Below, one piece after another: positions 52,368-61,767 of a stretch of 64,000 nucleotides of DNA (positions within the stretch are counted from its first letter, which is position 1; each line of letters starts with the position of its first letter). A program made the translations under genes and the position numbers. The notes under the pieces were generated by a model, which did not search any database, was not told the DNA's origin, and worked only from the letters and a program-made list of their open reading frames with translations. Source of the stretch: Kineococcus mangrovi (lineage in GTDB: Bacteria; Actinomycetota; Actinomycetes; Actinomycetales; Kineococcaceae); NCBI RefSeq assembly GCF_041320705.1, contig NZ_JBGGTQ010000003.1, forward strand, positions 248,001 through 312,000, in the 5' to 3' direction.

Positions 52368-55300
52368 ACCACCACCGACCAGAACCCCGCCACGACCGAC
52401 CGCGCCGGGTCCGGCGACCTGGACCTGAACCCGGACCTGGACCTGGACCGCGCCCGCCGCCTCGTCGCCGAACTGCACGACGACGGGGTGCAGCTGTGGG
52501 TCGAGGACGGCGGCCTGAGGTTCCGCGCTCCCGCCGGGGTCCTCACCGACGACCGGCGCGCCGTGGTGCGCGCCCAGCGCGAGGCGGTCCTGGCCGTCCT
52601 GGCGGCCCCCGACGACGTCGAGATCACCCCGGCACCCGAGCACCGCCTGCGCCCCTTCGGTCTCACCGAGATGCAGTCGGCCTACCTGCTCGGCCGCGGC
52701 GACGCCTACGAGTTCGGCGGCACGGCCTGCCACGCCTACGCCGAGATCGAGGTCGACGACCTCGACCCCGACGCCCTGAGCGCCGCCTGGCACCGGCTGC
52801 TGGAACGCCACGACGCGTTGCGCACCGTCGTCTCGCCGGACGGCTACCAGCAGACCGTCCCGCTGCGGGCGGCACTGGCCGGGACCGACCTGCCCGTCGT
52901 CGCCGTGCAGGACCTGCGCGGCCGGGACGAGGCGAGCGTGCGGGCGGAGCTCGCCCGGACCCGCGCCGAGCTCGACCACCGGGTGGCCGCCACCGACCGC
53001 TGGCCGCTGGTGGTCCTGCGCGTCACGCGCACCGACCGCACCGCGGTGCTGCACCTGTCGGTGGACCTGCTCGTGGCCGACCAGGACAGCGTGCGGATCC
53101 TGCTCGGCGAGCTGCGCACCCTGCACGACGACCCGGCAGCCGAGCTCCCGGTGCTGCAGGTCGGGTTCCGCGACCTCGTGCTGGCCGGTCAGCGGGCCAC
53201 GACCACGGCCCGGTACCGCGCCGACCGCGAGCACTGGCTCGCCCGCCTCGACGACCTGCCGGCCGCCCCGGAACTCCCGCTGGCCGCCCGCGGCGCACGC
53301 GGAAGAGGCCCGGTGCGGTTCTCGCGGTACGCCGGCCGGCTCGACCCGCAGCAGTGGCGGCGGTTCGGCGACCGGGCGGCCGCCGCGGGCATCACCCCCA
53401 CGGCGGCGGTGATGGCCGCCTTCGCCGAGGTCGTCGGCCGGTTCAGCCGCACCCGCCGGTTCACCCTGGACGTGCCGGTCAGCCGGCGGCCGACCGGCCA
53501 CCCGCAGGCGGCCGCCGTCGTCGGCGAGTTCACCGACGTCGACCTGCTCGCCGTGGACCTCGGCGAAGAGCTGCCCTTCGCCGACCGCTCCCGCCGGCTG
53601 GCCGGGCAGCTCCTCGACGACCTCGCCCACGCCGCCTTCGGGGGCACCGAGGTGCTCGCCGAACTGGCCCGCCGGCGCGGTCAGGGCGCTGCCCTGATGC
53701 CGGTCGTGTTCACCAGCGCCCTGGCCGGTCCCAGCACCGGGGCGGGCTGGGGTCGCGAGACGTGCTCGATCACCCAGACCCCGCAGGTCTGGCTCGACTG
53801 CCAGGTGCGGCCCGACGTGACGGCGGACGGGGACGGGGTGCTCCTCGCCTTCGACGTCCGCGACGGCGTGCTGGCCGAGGGGGTCGCGGCCGCCGCGCAC
53901 GAGAGCTTCCTGGAACTCCTGCACGCCCTGGCCGCCGACGGGGAGGAGGCCGCCGCCCGGTGGTCCGAGCCCGCCGAGGTCCCGCTGCCGCGGGCGCAGG
54001 CCGCCGTGCGCGCGGCCGTCAACGCCACCGGTGAACCTCCTGCCGACCGCGGTCTGCTGCACGAGGACGTCGTCCGGCAGGCGCTGGCCGACCCGGGCGC
54101 CCCCGCCCTGGCCGGGGGCGGGGCGATGACCCGCGGAGAACTCCTCGCCCGGTCCGCACGCCTCGTGCAGGTGCTGCAGCAGAACGGGGTCGAACGTGGT
54201 GACCGGGTCGCCGTCGTCATGGACAAGGGCCCCGAGCAGGTGGTCGCGGTCCTGGCGACGTCGCTGGCGGGCGCGGTGTACCTGCCGGTGGACACCAACC
54301 AGCCGCAGGCCCGGCGCGAGGCCGTGCTCACCGACGCCCGGGTCGCGCTGGTCCTCACCCAGCCGTGGCTGGACCCGGCCGGCGGGCGGCCCCACCTCGC
54401 CGTGGACCTGACCACGCCCGCGCCGGACCTGCCGCAGCGGTTGCCGGACACCGGCGACGTGGCCCCCGAGCAGGCCGCGTACGTCATCTACACGTCAGGT
54501 TCCACGGGCACCCCGAAGGGGGTCGTCGTCTCGCACGCGGCCGCGACGGCCACCCTCAGCGACGTCGTCCAGCGGTTCGGCGTCGGTGCCGGCGACCGCG
54601 TCCTGGGGCTGGCCCAGCTCGGTTTCGACCTGTCCGTCTTCGACGTGTTCGGGGTCCTCGGCACCGGCGGGGTCCTCGTGCTGCCCGAGGCCGCCCGCCG
54701 CGGCGACCCCTCGCACTGGGCCGACCTCGTCGCCGAGCACCGCGTCACGCTGTGGAACTCCGTCCCGGCGCAGCTGCAGATGCTGCACGACTACCTCGGG
54801 GGGTCGGAACACGGGACGGGTCCCGACGAGGACCTCGCCTCGTTGCGGGTCGCCCTGCTGTCCGGGGACTGGCTGCCCGTCGGGCTGCCGGACGCCGTGC
54901 GGCGGCGGGTCCCGGGACTGCGGGTCGTCAGCCTCGGCGGGGCGACCGAGGCCGCCATCTGGTCGATCGTGCACGAGGTGGGCGCCGTCGACCCCACCTG
55001 GTCGAGCATCCCCTACGGCACGCCGCTGACCGGGCAGCGCTGGCACGTCCTGGACGAGGGGTTCCGGCCACGGCCCGACCTGGTCCCCGGCGAGCTGTTC
55101 ATCGCCGGGGCGGGCCTGGCCAGCGGTTACCTCGGCGACCCCGAGCGCACCACGGCCCGGTTCGTCCACCACCCGCGCACCGGGGAACGCCTCTACCGGA
55201 CCGGTGACCTGGGCCGGTACCTGCCCGACGGGACCCTGGAGTTCCTCGGCCGCGAGGACACCCAGGTGAAGGTCCGCGGTCACCGCATCGAACTCGCCGA

Positions 55301-57914
55301 GGTCGAGACCGCCGTGCAGAGCCACCCGGGCGTCGCGGCGGCCGCCGTCCTGGCCGTCGGCGACCCGCGCGGTGCGCGCCGCCTCGTCGGTTTCGCCGAA
55401 CCCGCCCGCCGTGCCGGGGCGGACGCCGTGCAGCGCCGCGTCAGCGACGAAGCCGTGGCGGCGGCCGGGGCGGCCGCCGCCGACCTGACCCGCGACGTCG
55501 ACGGGGCAGCGCTCACCGAGTTCCTCACCGCCCTGGACGACCTCGCGCTGGACGCGGCGCGCACCGCCCTGGCCGAGGTCCCCGCCGACGAGGTCGACCC
55601 CCGGCACCACCGGCTGGTCGGGCGCTGGCGGCGGGCGCTGGACCAGCACCCGGCACGACCGGCACCCGGCGCGGACGTGCTCGACGCGCTGGAGCGCCGG
55701 GTCGGCTGGAGCACCGACCTCGTCGAGTACGTGCGCACCTGCGTCCAGCGGCTGCCCGAGCTCCTGCGCGGCACCCTCGACGCCCGCTCTCTCCTGTTCC
55801 CGGGGGCGCAGACCGACGTCGCCGGTTCGGCCTACCGGGACAACCTCGCCGTGCGCCACCTCAACGCGGCCACGGCGGCCGCCGTCCGCCGGATCGCGCG
55901 GGCCCGGTCGGAGGCCGGGGAGGACCCGCTGCGGGTCCTGGAGATCGGCGGCGGCACCGGCGGCACGACGTCCGCCCTCGTCCCGGCCCTGGCCGACCTC
56001 GGCGTCGACTACTTGTTCACCGACGTCTCGCCGTTCTTCGTCGGTGAGGCGCGCGAGCAGTTCGCCGACTTCGACTTCCTGCGGTACGCGACCTACGACC
56101 TCGACGTCGACCCGGCGGCCCAGGGCGTCGCCGCGCACTCCGTCGACGTCGTCGTGGCCGCCAACGTCCTGCACGACGCGGCCGACGTCGCCCTGGCGCT
56201 GCAGCGGGTCCGGCAGGTCCTGGCCCCCGGTGGGTGGCTGGTCCTGCTGGAGACGACGCGGGACCTGCAGCCTGCGCTGCTGGTCTCGATGGAGTTCGTC
56301 GAGGGGCTGACGCAGGCCCACGACGACCTGCGGGCCGCCGAGGACCAGACGTTCGTCACCCTCGAGCAGTGGCGCGCCCTGCTCGCCGCCGAGGGGGCCG
56401 CCGAGCACCTCGTGCTGCCCCGGGCCGGTGAACCCCTCGACGCCGTCGGCCAGCACCTGCTGCTCGCGCAGTTCGGCCTGGACCGCGAACCGGTCAGCAC
56501 CGGCTCGCTGGCCCGGCACACCGCCCAGCAGCTGCCGGACCACATGGTGCCCACGGCCTGGCACCTGCTGGACGCCCTGCCCCACACCGCCAACGGCAAG
56601 GTCGACCGGAGCGCCCTGGCCGGGCTGCTGCTCCCGGACCCCGCGTCGTCCGGTGCGACCTCCGGTGCGGCGGCGGGGACGTCCGCTCCGCCGGCCGACG
56701 ACCTCGAACGCGACCTCGCCCGGTTGTGGGCGGACCTGCTGGAACAGGGCGGGGTCGGTCGCGACGACGACTTCTTCGCCCTCGGCGGGGACTCCCTGCT
56801 CGTGGCACGCATGGTCGGGCAGCTGCGCGACCGGGTCGGTGCCCACGTCCCCGGCGTCGCCGACCTGGAGTGGGAGGTGGTGCTGCGGCACATGCTGCGC
56901 ACCCCGACGGTCGCCGGGCTCGCGGAGTACCTGCGGTCCACGGTCGAGGACGCCGGCACCTCGCCGGAGGGTCCCGCGTCCCCGTACGTGGTGCTGCACG
57001 GTGCCGGCACGGACCCGGTGACGGCGCTCGTGCACGCCGGCACGGGAACCCTCACGCCGTACCGCGCCCTCATGACCGAGGTCCGCCGCCGCAGCGGCGG
57101 GGGCTCGTCGCTGGTGGGGCTGGAACTGCCCGACGTGGCGGAGTTCCTGTCCGCCGACCCGGCGCGGATCATCACCGACTGGGCCGAGGGGTACGCCCGG
57201 TCGCTGCTGGACAGCGGTGCCCGGCGGTTCCACGTCGTGGGCTACTGCCTCGGCGGGCTCATCGCCACCGAGGTCGCCCGCTCGCTCACCGACGCGGGCG
57301 CCCAGGTCGAGTCCCTCACCGCGATCAGCACCCACCGGCCCCCGTTCCGCCTGGACGACGAACTCATCTCCGAGTACGCGTTCGCCGTCATGATGGGCAT
57401 CGACCCCACCGAGGTGGGTTTCCCCGCCGACGAGGACCGGGTGTCGGCCGCCTCCGACGCCGTCCTGGCCGCGACCCCGGGGCTGCTCGGGGACGGGGCC
57501 GTGGCCGCTCTGGAGGGGGAGTTCGCCGACGTCGCGGAGAGCTTCCGCGCGCTGGGCGCCGTGCCCCGCGCCGAGCGCATCGCCCGGTACTGCGCGGCCG
57601 TCCCGGCGTCCGGGGGCAGCTACACGCCCGAACAGCTGGAGTCGATGTTCGCGGTGTTCCGGCAGAGCGTCTTCGCGATCTCGCGGTACGAACCCGAACC
57701 GTACGCGGGCGACATCACGTTCCTGCGGCACTCCGGGTCCTACCCCTTCCCGGGCAACAAGGAGAGCGTCACCGACTACTGGGAACGGCTCACCCTGGGC
57801 ACGCTCGACGTCGTCGACGTCCCCGGCGACCACTTCAGCCTGCTGAGCGTGCCCTACGCCCCCGGCATCGCGCGGATGCTCGACGGGCTGACCGCGGGGG
57901 ACCTGCTGCGGTGA
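52365..57914 (+). CDS. Siderophore/zincophore NRPS 2: docking-Cy-A(MT)-PCP-TE
   Basis: 1849 residues. The N-terminal ~85 residues (DLDRARRLVAELHDDGVQLWVEDGGLRFRAP) are a TubC-type docking domain. The cyclisation domain has DLLVADQDS from Asp234. The A domain has YTSGSTGTPKG (~710), FDLSVFDVFG and LLSGDW, and a pocket I read as D-L-F-N-L-S-L-I-W-K, close to the known Cys code. A methyltransferase with LEIGGGTGGTT (~1192) is inserted between A8 and A10 (NGKVDR, ~1410), as in PchF. PCP Ser1477 is in GGDSLL. The TE has GYCLGG with Cys1628 as nucleophile, not Ser, and GDHFSLL (His1823). This is the terminal module: third ring, methylation and release. Its stop overlaps the next start by 4 bp. Confidence 0.93.
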   Translation: MTTTDQNPATTDRAGSGDLDLNPDLDLDRARRLVAELHDDGVQLWVEDGGLRFRAPAGVLTDDRRAVVRAQREAVLAVLAAPDDVEITPAPEHRLRPFGLTEMQSAYLLGRGDAYEFGGTACHAYAEIEVDDLDPDALSAAWHRLLERHDALRTVVSPDGYQQTVPLRAALAGTDLPVVAVQDLRGRDEASVRAELARTRAELDHRVAATDRWPLVVLRVTRTDRTAVLHLSVDLLVADQDSVRILLGELRTLHDDPAAELPVLQVGFRDLVLAGQRATTTARYRADREHWLARLDDLPAAPELPLAARGARGRGPVRFSRYAGRLDPQQWRRFGDRAAAAGITPTAAVMAAFAEVVGRFSRTRRFTLDVPVSRRPTGHPQAAAVVGEFTDVDLLAVDLGEELPFADRSRRLAGQLLDDLAHAAFGGTEVLAELARRRGQGAALMPVVFTSALAGPSTGAGWGRETCSITQTPQVWLDCQVRPDVTADGDGVLLAFDVRDGVLAEGVAAAAHESFLELLHALAADGEEAAARWSEPAEVPLPRAQAAVRAAVNATGEPPADRGLLHEDVVRQALADPGAPALAGGGAMTRGELLARSARLVQVLQQNGVERGDRVAVVMDKGPEQVVAVLATSLAGAVYLPVDTNQPQARREAVLTDARVALVLTQPWLDPAGGRPHLAVDLTTPAPDLPQRLPDTGDVAPEQAAYVIYTSGSTGTPKGVVVSHAAATATLSDVVQRFGVGAGDRVLGLAQLGFDLSVFDVFGVLGTGGVLVLPEAARRGDPSHWADLVAEHRVTLWNSVPAQLQMLHDYLGGSEHGTGPDEDLASLRVALLSGDWLPVGLPDAVRRRVPGLRVVSLGGATEAAIWSIVHEVGAVDPTWSSIPYGTPLTGQRWHVLDEGFRPRPDLVPGELFIAGAGLASGYLGDPERTTARFVHHPRTGERLYRTGDLGRYLPDGTLEFLGREDTQVKVRGHRIELAEVETAVQSHPGVAAAAVLAVGDPRGARRLVGFAEPARRAGADAVQRRVSDEAVAAAGAAAADLTRDVDGAALTEFLTALDDLALDAARTALAEVPADEVDPRHHRLVGRWRRALDQHPARPAPGADVLDALERRVGWSTDLVEYVRTCVQRLPELLRGTLDARSLLFPGAQTDVAGSAYRDNLAVRHLNAATAAAVRRIARARSEAGEDPLRVLEIGGGTGGTTSALVPALADLGVDYLFTDVSPFFVGEAREQFADFDFLRYATYDLDVDPAAQGVAAHSVDVVVAANVLHDAADVALALQRVRQVLAPGGWLVLLETTRDLQPALLVSMEFVEGLTQAHDDLRAAEDQTFVTLEQWRALLAAEGAAEHLVLPRAGEPLDAVGQHLLLAQFGLDREPVSTGSLARHTAQQLPDHMVPTAWHLLDALPHTANGKVDRSALAGLLLPDPASSGATSGAAAGTSAPPADDLERDLARLWADLLEQGGVGRDDDFFALGGDSLLVARMVGQLRDRVGAHVPGVADLEWEVVLRHMLRTPTVAGLAEYLRSTVEDAGTSPEGPASPYVVLHGAGTDPVTALVHAGTGTLTPYRALMTEVRRRSGGGSSLVGLELPDVAEFLSADPARIITDWAEGYARSLLDSGARRFHVVGYCLGGLIATEVARSLTDAGAQVESLTAISTHRPPFRLDDELISEYAFAVMMGIDPTEVGFPADEDRVSAASDAVLAATPGLLGDGAVAALEGEFADVAESFRALGAVPRAERIARYCAAVPASGGSYTPEQLESMFAVFRQSVFAISRYEPEPYAGDITFLRHSGSYPFPGNKESVTDYWERLTLGTLDVVDVPGDHFSLLSVPYAPGIARMLDGLTAGDLLR

Positions 57915-59146
57915 GCGGGCCCGTGGACACCACCGGAGCCCGGAACGGCCCGCAGGTCGACCCGCAGGTCGACCCGCAGATCGACCCGCAGATCGACGTG
58001 GCGGTGCTGGGGGCGACCGGCGCGGTCGGCCGGGCCGCCGTGGAGGCGTTGCGCGGCAGCGGGTTGCACCTGCGGCTCGGAGCCCGCACCGTCCCACCCC
58101 TGCAGCAGCTGGCCGCGGCGGTCCCCGGCGCGCACGCGCAGGTGACCGACGTCGACGACCCGGCCTCGCTGACGCGGTTCTGCGAGGGGGCGCGGGTGGT
58201 CCTGACCTGCGCCGGGCCCTCGTACCGCATCGGCGCGGCCGTCGCCGTGGCCGCCGCGGCGGCCGGCGCCGACAGCGTCGACGTCACCGGTGACGACCCC
58301 GTCGTCGACGAGCTGCGCCGGCGCGGCCTGCCCGGGCCGGGGCGGACCGCCGTCGTGGCCGCCGGGCTGCTGCCCGGGCTCGGGGCGCTGCTGCCGCTCC
58401 TGGCCACCGACGGTCTGACCCGGGTCCACCGCGTCGGGGGGACCTCCGGCGGCCTGGAGCGGGCCACCCCCGCCGCCGCGGCCGACGTCGTCCTGTCGAT
58501 CGACGTGCGCGACGGGTCCGGCGCGGCCCTGGGGGAACCGCTGGCCGCCGTGCGCGGGGGAGTGCGCAGGGCCCGGGTGCTGCGGGCGGCCACCGGCGTG
58601 CGGTCGCCGTTCCACCCCCGGCCCGTCGCGGTCCACCCGTTCCTCACCACCGAGGTCGAACGGCTCGCCCGCTCCCTGGGGGCCGAGGACGCGGACTGGA
58701 GGATCGTCTACCCCGGACCCCGGGTGCACGGCGTCCTGTCCCAGGCGCGGTTCGCGGGACCGGACGCGCTCGGCGAGCGGTTGCGCGCCGCCGCCGAGGC
58801 CGACCTCGCCGGGCGCGAGCCGTACTACCTGCTCGTCGTCGACGTCGAGGGGGAGGTCGAGGGGGAGGTCGAGGGGGAGGTCGAGGGGATCGACGCGGCG
58901 GGGGGACCGGTGCGGCGCACCGTCGTCCTGCGGACCCCGGACAGCTACCGGGTGACCGGCACGGTCGGGGCGCTCACCGCGCGCGCCGTCCTGGCCGGCG
59001 GTGTCCCGCCGGGCGTGCACCGGGCCTGCGACGTCCTGGACCCCGGGGCGACCCGCGACGCCGTCGTGGCCGCCGTCCCGGGCACCACGATCCGCGTCCT
59101 GACCTCCGCCCCCGAACTCTCCGGTGTCGAGGAGGGGGTCCTGTGA
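57911..59146 (+). CDS. Saccharopine-dehydrogenase-like NAD(P)-binding reductase
   Basis: 411 residues from GTG 57911. After a repetitive start (PQVDPQVDPQIDPQID) the Rossmann motif is VAVLGATGAVGRAAVEAL, followed by VVLTCAGPSYRIGAAVAVAAAAAGADSVDVTGDDP and the catalytic-like region GLLPGLGALLPLLA, RVGGTSGGLERATPAAAADV. This is the saccharopine-dehydrogenase / trans-acting enoyl-reductase superfamily. Near residue 310 an EGEV repeat interrupts the sequence. In the operon between NRPS 2 and the PchG-type gene, a tailoring reduction is likely; its substrate is unknown. Confidence 0.75.
   Translation: MSGPVDTTGARNGPQVDPQVDPQIDPQIDVAVLGATGAVGRAAVEALRGSGLHLRLGARTVPPLQQLAAAVPGAHAQVTDVDDPASLTRFCEGARVVLTCAGPSYRIGAAVAVAAAAAGADSVDVTGDDPVVDELRRRGLPGPGRTAVVAAGLLPGLGALLPLLATDGLTRVHRVGGTSGGLERATPAAAADVVLSIDVRDGSGAALGEPLAAVRGGVRRARVLRAATGVRSPFHPRPVAVHPFLTTEVERLARSLGAEDADWRIVYPGPRVHGVLSQARFAGPDALGERLRAAAEADLAGREPYYLLVVDVEGEVEGEVEGEVEGIDAAGGPVRRTVVLRTPDSYRVTGTVGALTARAVLAGGVPPGVHRACDVLDPGATRDAVVAAVPGTTIRVLTSAPELSGVEEGVL
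57949..57996 (+). repeat. Four tandem 12-bp repeats at the start of the reductase gene
   Basis: CCCGCAGGTCGA twice then CCCGCAGATCGA twice, coding for PQVD/PQID. In frame, between the start codon and the Rossmann fold. Confidence 0.9.
58844..58889 (+). repeat. Tandem 12-bp repeats inside the reductase gene
   Basis: GTCGAGGGGGAG occurs three times plus a partial fourth copy, coding for VEGE units, probably a surface loop. Confidence 0.9.
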
Positions 59147-60192
59147 CCGCGCGGATCGTCGTGTGCGGCAGCGGCTTCGGGTCCTACACCGCGCGCGGGG
59201 TGGCGGCTGCCGACGACCTCGAGCTCGTCGCGGTGCTGGGCCGGGGCAGCGCCGCGACGCAGCGCCTGGCCGCCGAGGTGGGGGTCCGTGCGGTCGACCG
59301 CGTGGACGACCTCACCGGCCCGGTGGACCTGGCCCACGTCGCCGTGCCCGGCGGGGTCCTCGGCGGGCACGGCACGGAGCTGGCCCGGGAGTTCCTGCGC
59401 CGCGGCACCAGCGTCCTGCAGGAGCAGCCCGTCCACCCCGACGAGGTCGCCGAGCTCCTCGCGCTGGCCCGCCGGCACGGCGGCCAGTACCGGGTGTCGA
59501 CCTTCCACCGGCACACCCGCGCGCTGGACCGGTTCCTGCGGCTGGCCGGCGACCTGGCCACCGCCCACCGGGTCGTCGCCGTCGAGGCGTCCGCGGGCAC
59601 TCAGCTGCTGCAACCCGTCCTCGACGTGGTCACCCGGGCCGTGGGCCGGACCCGCCCGTGGAGCACGACCGGCGTGCTGGGCGTCGGCGGTTTCCGGCTG
59701 CTCACCGCCGACCTCGGCGGGGTCGCCGTCTCGCTGCGCGTCCAGCACCAGCTCGACCCGGCCGACGGGGACAACGGGGCCGCCCCGTGGTTGCGGGCGG
59801 CGCTGACCCTCGACGCCGGTGTCCTGGGGCTCTCGGACGTCCACGGACCGGTGACGTGGTCCCCCCGCCTGCACGTGGCCCGCGACGGCGCCGGCCGCCT
59901 CGACGTCTCGGCGACGGTGCCCCCCGGCCCGGCCACCGGGGTGCTCGGGCCGGTGGTGGTCCCCTCCTGGGCGGAGGTCTTCGGACGGGACTGGCCGGCG
60001 GCCGGGGCCGCCGGTGTCCGGGAGGTCCTGCGGGACGCCGCGGCCGGGCTCGACCCGTTGCGCGCCGGGGCGGGCGACCTCGCCGTGGCCGGCACCTGGC
60101 GGGAGACCTCCGTCCTGCTGGGACGCCCGGACCTCGTCCGGGTGAGCACCCCGCCCTCCGTCGACCCCGCACGGCTGGAGGCCCTCGCGTGA
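59143..60192 (+). CDS. Thiazolinyl imide reductase (PchG/Irp3 family)
   Basis: 349 residues of the Gfo/Idh/MocA fold. Starts ARIVVCGSGFGSYTARGV (NAD(P) loop) and has HVAVPGGVLGGHGTELAREFLRRGTSVLQEQPVHPDEVAELL, RVSTFHRHTRALDRFL and VEASAGTQLLQPVLDVV, which match PchG/Irp3/YbtU rather than sugar dehydrogenases. It should reduce one thiazoline to a thiazolidine on the NRPS, using NADPH. Overlaps the reductase before and the thioesterase after by 4 bp each, so it is translated with the synthetase genes. Confidence 0.87.
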   Translation: MTARIVVCGSGFGSYTARGVAAADDLELVAVLGRGSAATQRLAAEVGVRAVDRVDDLTGPVDLAHVAVPGGVLGGHGTELAREFLRRGTSVLQEQPVHPDEVAELLALARRHGGQYRVSTFHRHTRALDRFLRLAGDLATAHRVVAVEASAGTQLLQPVLDVVTRAVGRTRPWSTTGVLGVGGFRLLTADLGGVAVSLRVQHQLDPADGDNGAAPWLRAALTLDAGVLGLSDVHGPVTWSPRLHVARDGAGRLDVSATVPPGPATGVLGPVVVPSWAEVFGRDWPAAGAAGVREVLRDAAAGLDPLRAGAGDLAVAGTWRETSVLLGRPDLVRVSTPPSVDPARLEALA

Positions 60193-60959
60193 ACAACCCC
60201 TGGGTTCGTCGCTGGACGCGGGAGTCCGGACCGCCCGCGCTGCAACTGGTCTGCTTCGCCCACGCCGGCGGAGGCGCGGGCAGCTTCCGCGGCTGGGCGC
60301 CGCTCCTGCCTCCGTCGGTGGAGCTCCTGGCGGTGCAGTACCCCGGCCGGGAGGACCGCAGCGGCGAGGAGTTCGCGCGCACGGTCGAGGATCTGGTGGG
60401 CGACGTGACAGCCGCGCTGCTGCCCGTCCTGCGCACCCCGTACGTCGTGTTCGGGCACAGCATGGGCGCCCTGCTGGCCCACGACGTCACGCACGCCCTC
60501 GTCGCGGCGGGGGCACCGGTGCCCCACCACCTCGTCGTGTCCGGTCGCCGGCCCCCGCAGGACGACCTCGGCGGCCGGTTGCACCTGGGCGACGACGAGG
60601 ACCTGGTGGCCGAGGTGGTGCGCCTGGGAGGGACCTCGCCGGAAGTCCTGGCCGACGAGGGCTTCCGCCGTCTGGTCCTGGGGTACGTCCGCGCCGACTA
60701 CCGCCTCGTCGAGACGTACGTGCCGCGCCGGCGCGTCCCGCTCACCTGCCCGGTGACGGCCTACGTCGGCGACGCCGACCCCGAGGTGACGCCGCAGCAG
60801 GCGGCCCGCTGGGCCGACGTCACCGCGGCCGGGTGCGACGTCCGCACGTTCCCCGGCGACCACTTCTACCTCGTGCCGCAGCGCCGGGCGGTGGTCGCGG
60901 ACCTGCTGCGCCGCACCGCGCCCGACCTGGTCCGGCCGGAGTGGCCGGAAACCCCCTGA
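60189..60959 (+). CDS. Type II thioesterase
   Basis: 256 residues from GTG 60189. External thioesterase of the GrsT/YbtT kind: LVCFAHAGGGAGSFRGWAP, VEQL-like VQYPGREDRSGEEF, the nucleophile in VVFGHSMGALLAHDV (Ser, unlike the TE domain of NRPS 2), and the Asp/His region CPVTAYVGDADPEV and FPGDHFYLVPQRRAVV. It clears misprimed carrier proteins in NRPS assembly lines. Confidence 0.93.
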   Translation: MNNPWVRRWTRESGPPALQLVCFAHAGGGAGSFRGWAPLLPPSVELLAVQYPGREDRSGEEFARTVEDLVGDVTAALLPVLRTPYVVFGHSMGALLAHDVTHALVAAGAPVPHHLVVSGRRPPQDDLGGRLHLGDDEDLVAEVVRLGGTSPEVLADEGFRRLVLGYVRADYRLVETYVPRRRVPLTCPVTAYVGDADPEVTPQQAARWADVTAAGCDVRTFPGDHFYLVPQRRAVVADLLRRTAPDLVRPEWPETP

Positions 60960-61000
60960 ACGTCGCAGCAGCTCCCGAGCAGACCCGGAGGTCCCACCTC

Positions 61001-61744
61001 GTGATCGACTACTACAGCCCCGCCGCCGAGTTCTTCGACCTCGTCGGGCCGAGGCACATGAGCACCAGCGGGCCGGCGGTGCGCGCAGCCCTCGCCGGGC
61101 TGGACACCTCCCGCGGTCCCGTCCTGGACGTCGGGGCCGGGACCGGCCTGGTCACCGCGCTGATGGCGGGGTTCCTGCCGGACGCCGAGTTCGTGTGCGC
61201 CGAACCCTCCCCGACGATGCGGGCCATCCTCACCAGCCGGGTCGCGACGGACCCGGAACTGCGCCGACGGGTCACGGTCGTCCCGGAGTCGGCCCAGGAG
61301 CTCGCGGCCGGGCAGGCGCTGCCCACCGCCCTGTCGGCCGCCGTCGTGTTCGGCGTGGCCGGGCACCTCACGCAGGACGAACGCCGGCAGTTGTGGAAGA
61401 GGCTCGCTGAGGCGCTGCCGTCGGGGGCCCCGATCGTCGTGGAACTCATGGGGGTGGACCGGCCGCGGTCCATCCCACCGGTGCGGATGGTGCGCGAGCT
61501 CGTGGGCGCTCAGACCTACGAGTGGTGGATGAGCGGAGAACCCTCCGGCCCCCGGACGATCCACTGGTCCACGCGGTGGAAGGTCTTCCGTGACGGCGAC
61601 CTCGTCCGCGAGGTCGAGGACTCCTACGAGTGGGAGACCTTCGGCGTGGCCGACCTCGTCGCCGAGTCCGGGCTGCAGCACCGGCCGCTGGCCGTCTCGG
61701 GACGCGGTGCGACCCCCGAGATCGGCGTCCTGCTCGCCCCCTGA
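61001..61744 (+). CDS. SAM-dependent methyltransferase
   Basis: 247 residues from GTG 61001, GGAGG upstream. Class I fold with VLDVGAGTGLVTALMAG, FVCAEPSPTMRAIL and AAVVFGVAGHLTQDERRQLWKRLAEAL, ending in EIGVLLAP. It stands apart from the methyltransferase inside NRPS 2, so the product may carry a second methyl group or this enzyme methylates the aryl part. It follows the thioesterase by 41 bp. Confidence 0.88.
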   Translation: MIDYYSPAAEFFDLVGPRHMSTSGPAVRAALAGLDTSRGPVLDVGAGTGLVTALMAGFLPDAEFVCAEPSPTMRAILTSRVATDPELRRRVTVVPESAQELAAGQALPTALSAAVVFGVAGHLTQDERRQLWKRLAEALPSGAPIVVELMGVDRPRSIPPVRMVRELVGAQTYEWWMSGEPSGPRTIHWSTRWKVFRDGDLVREVEDSYEWETFGVADLVAESGLQHRPLAVSGRGATPEIGVLLAP

Positions 61745-61767
61745 CCACCTCAGACCTGGAGGCCACC

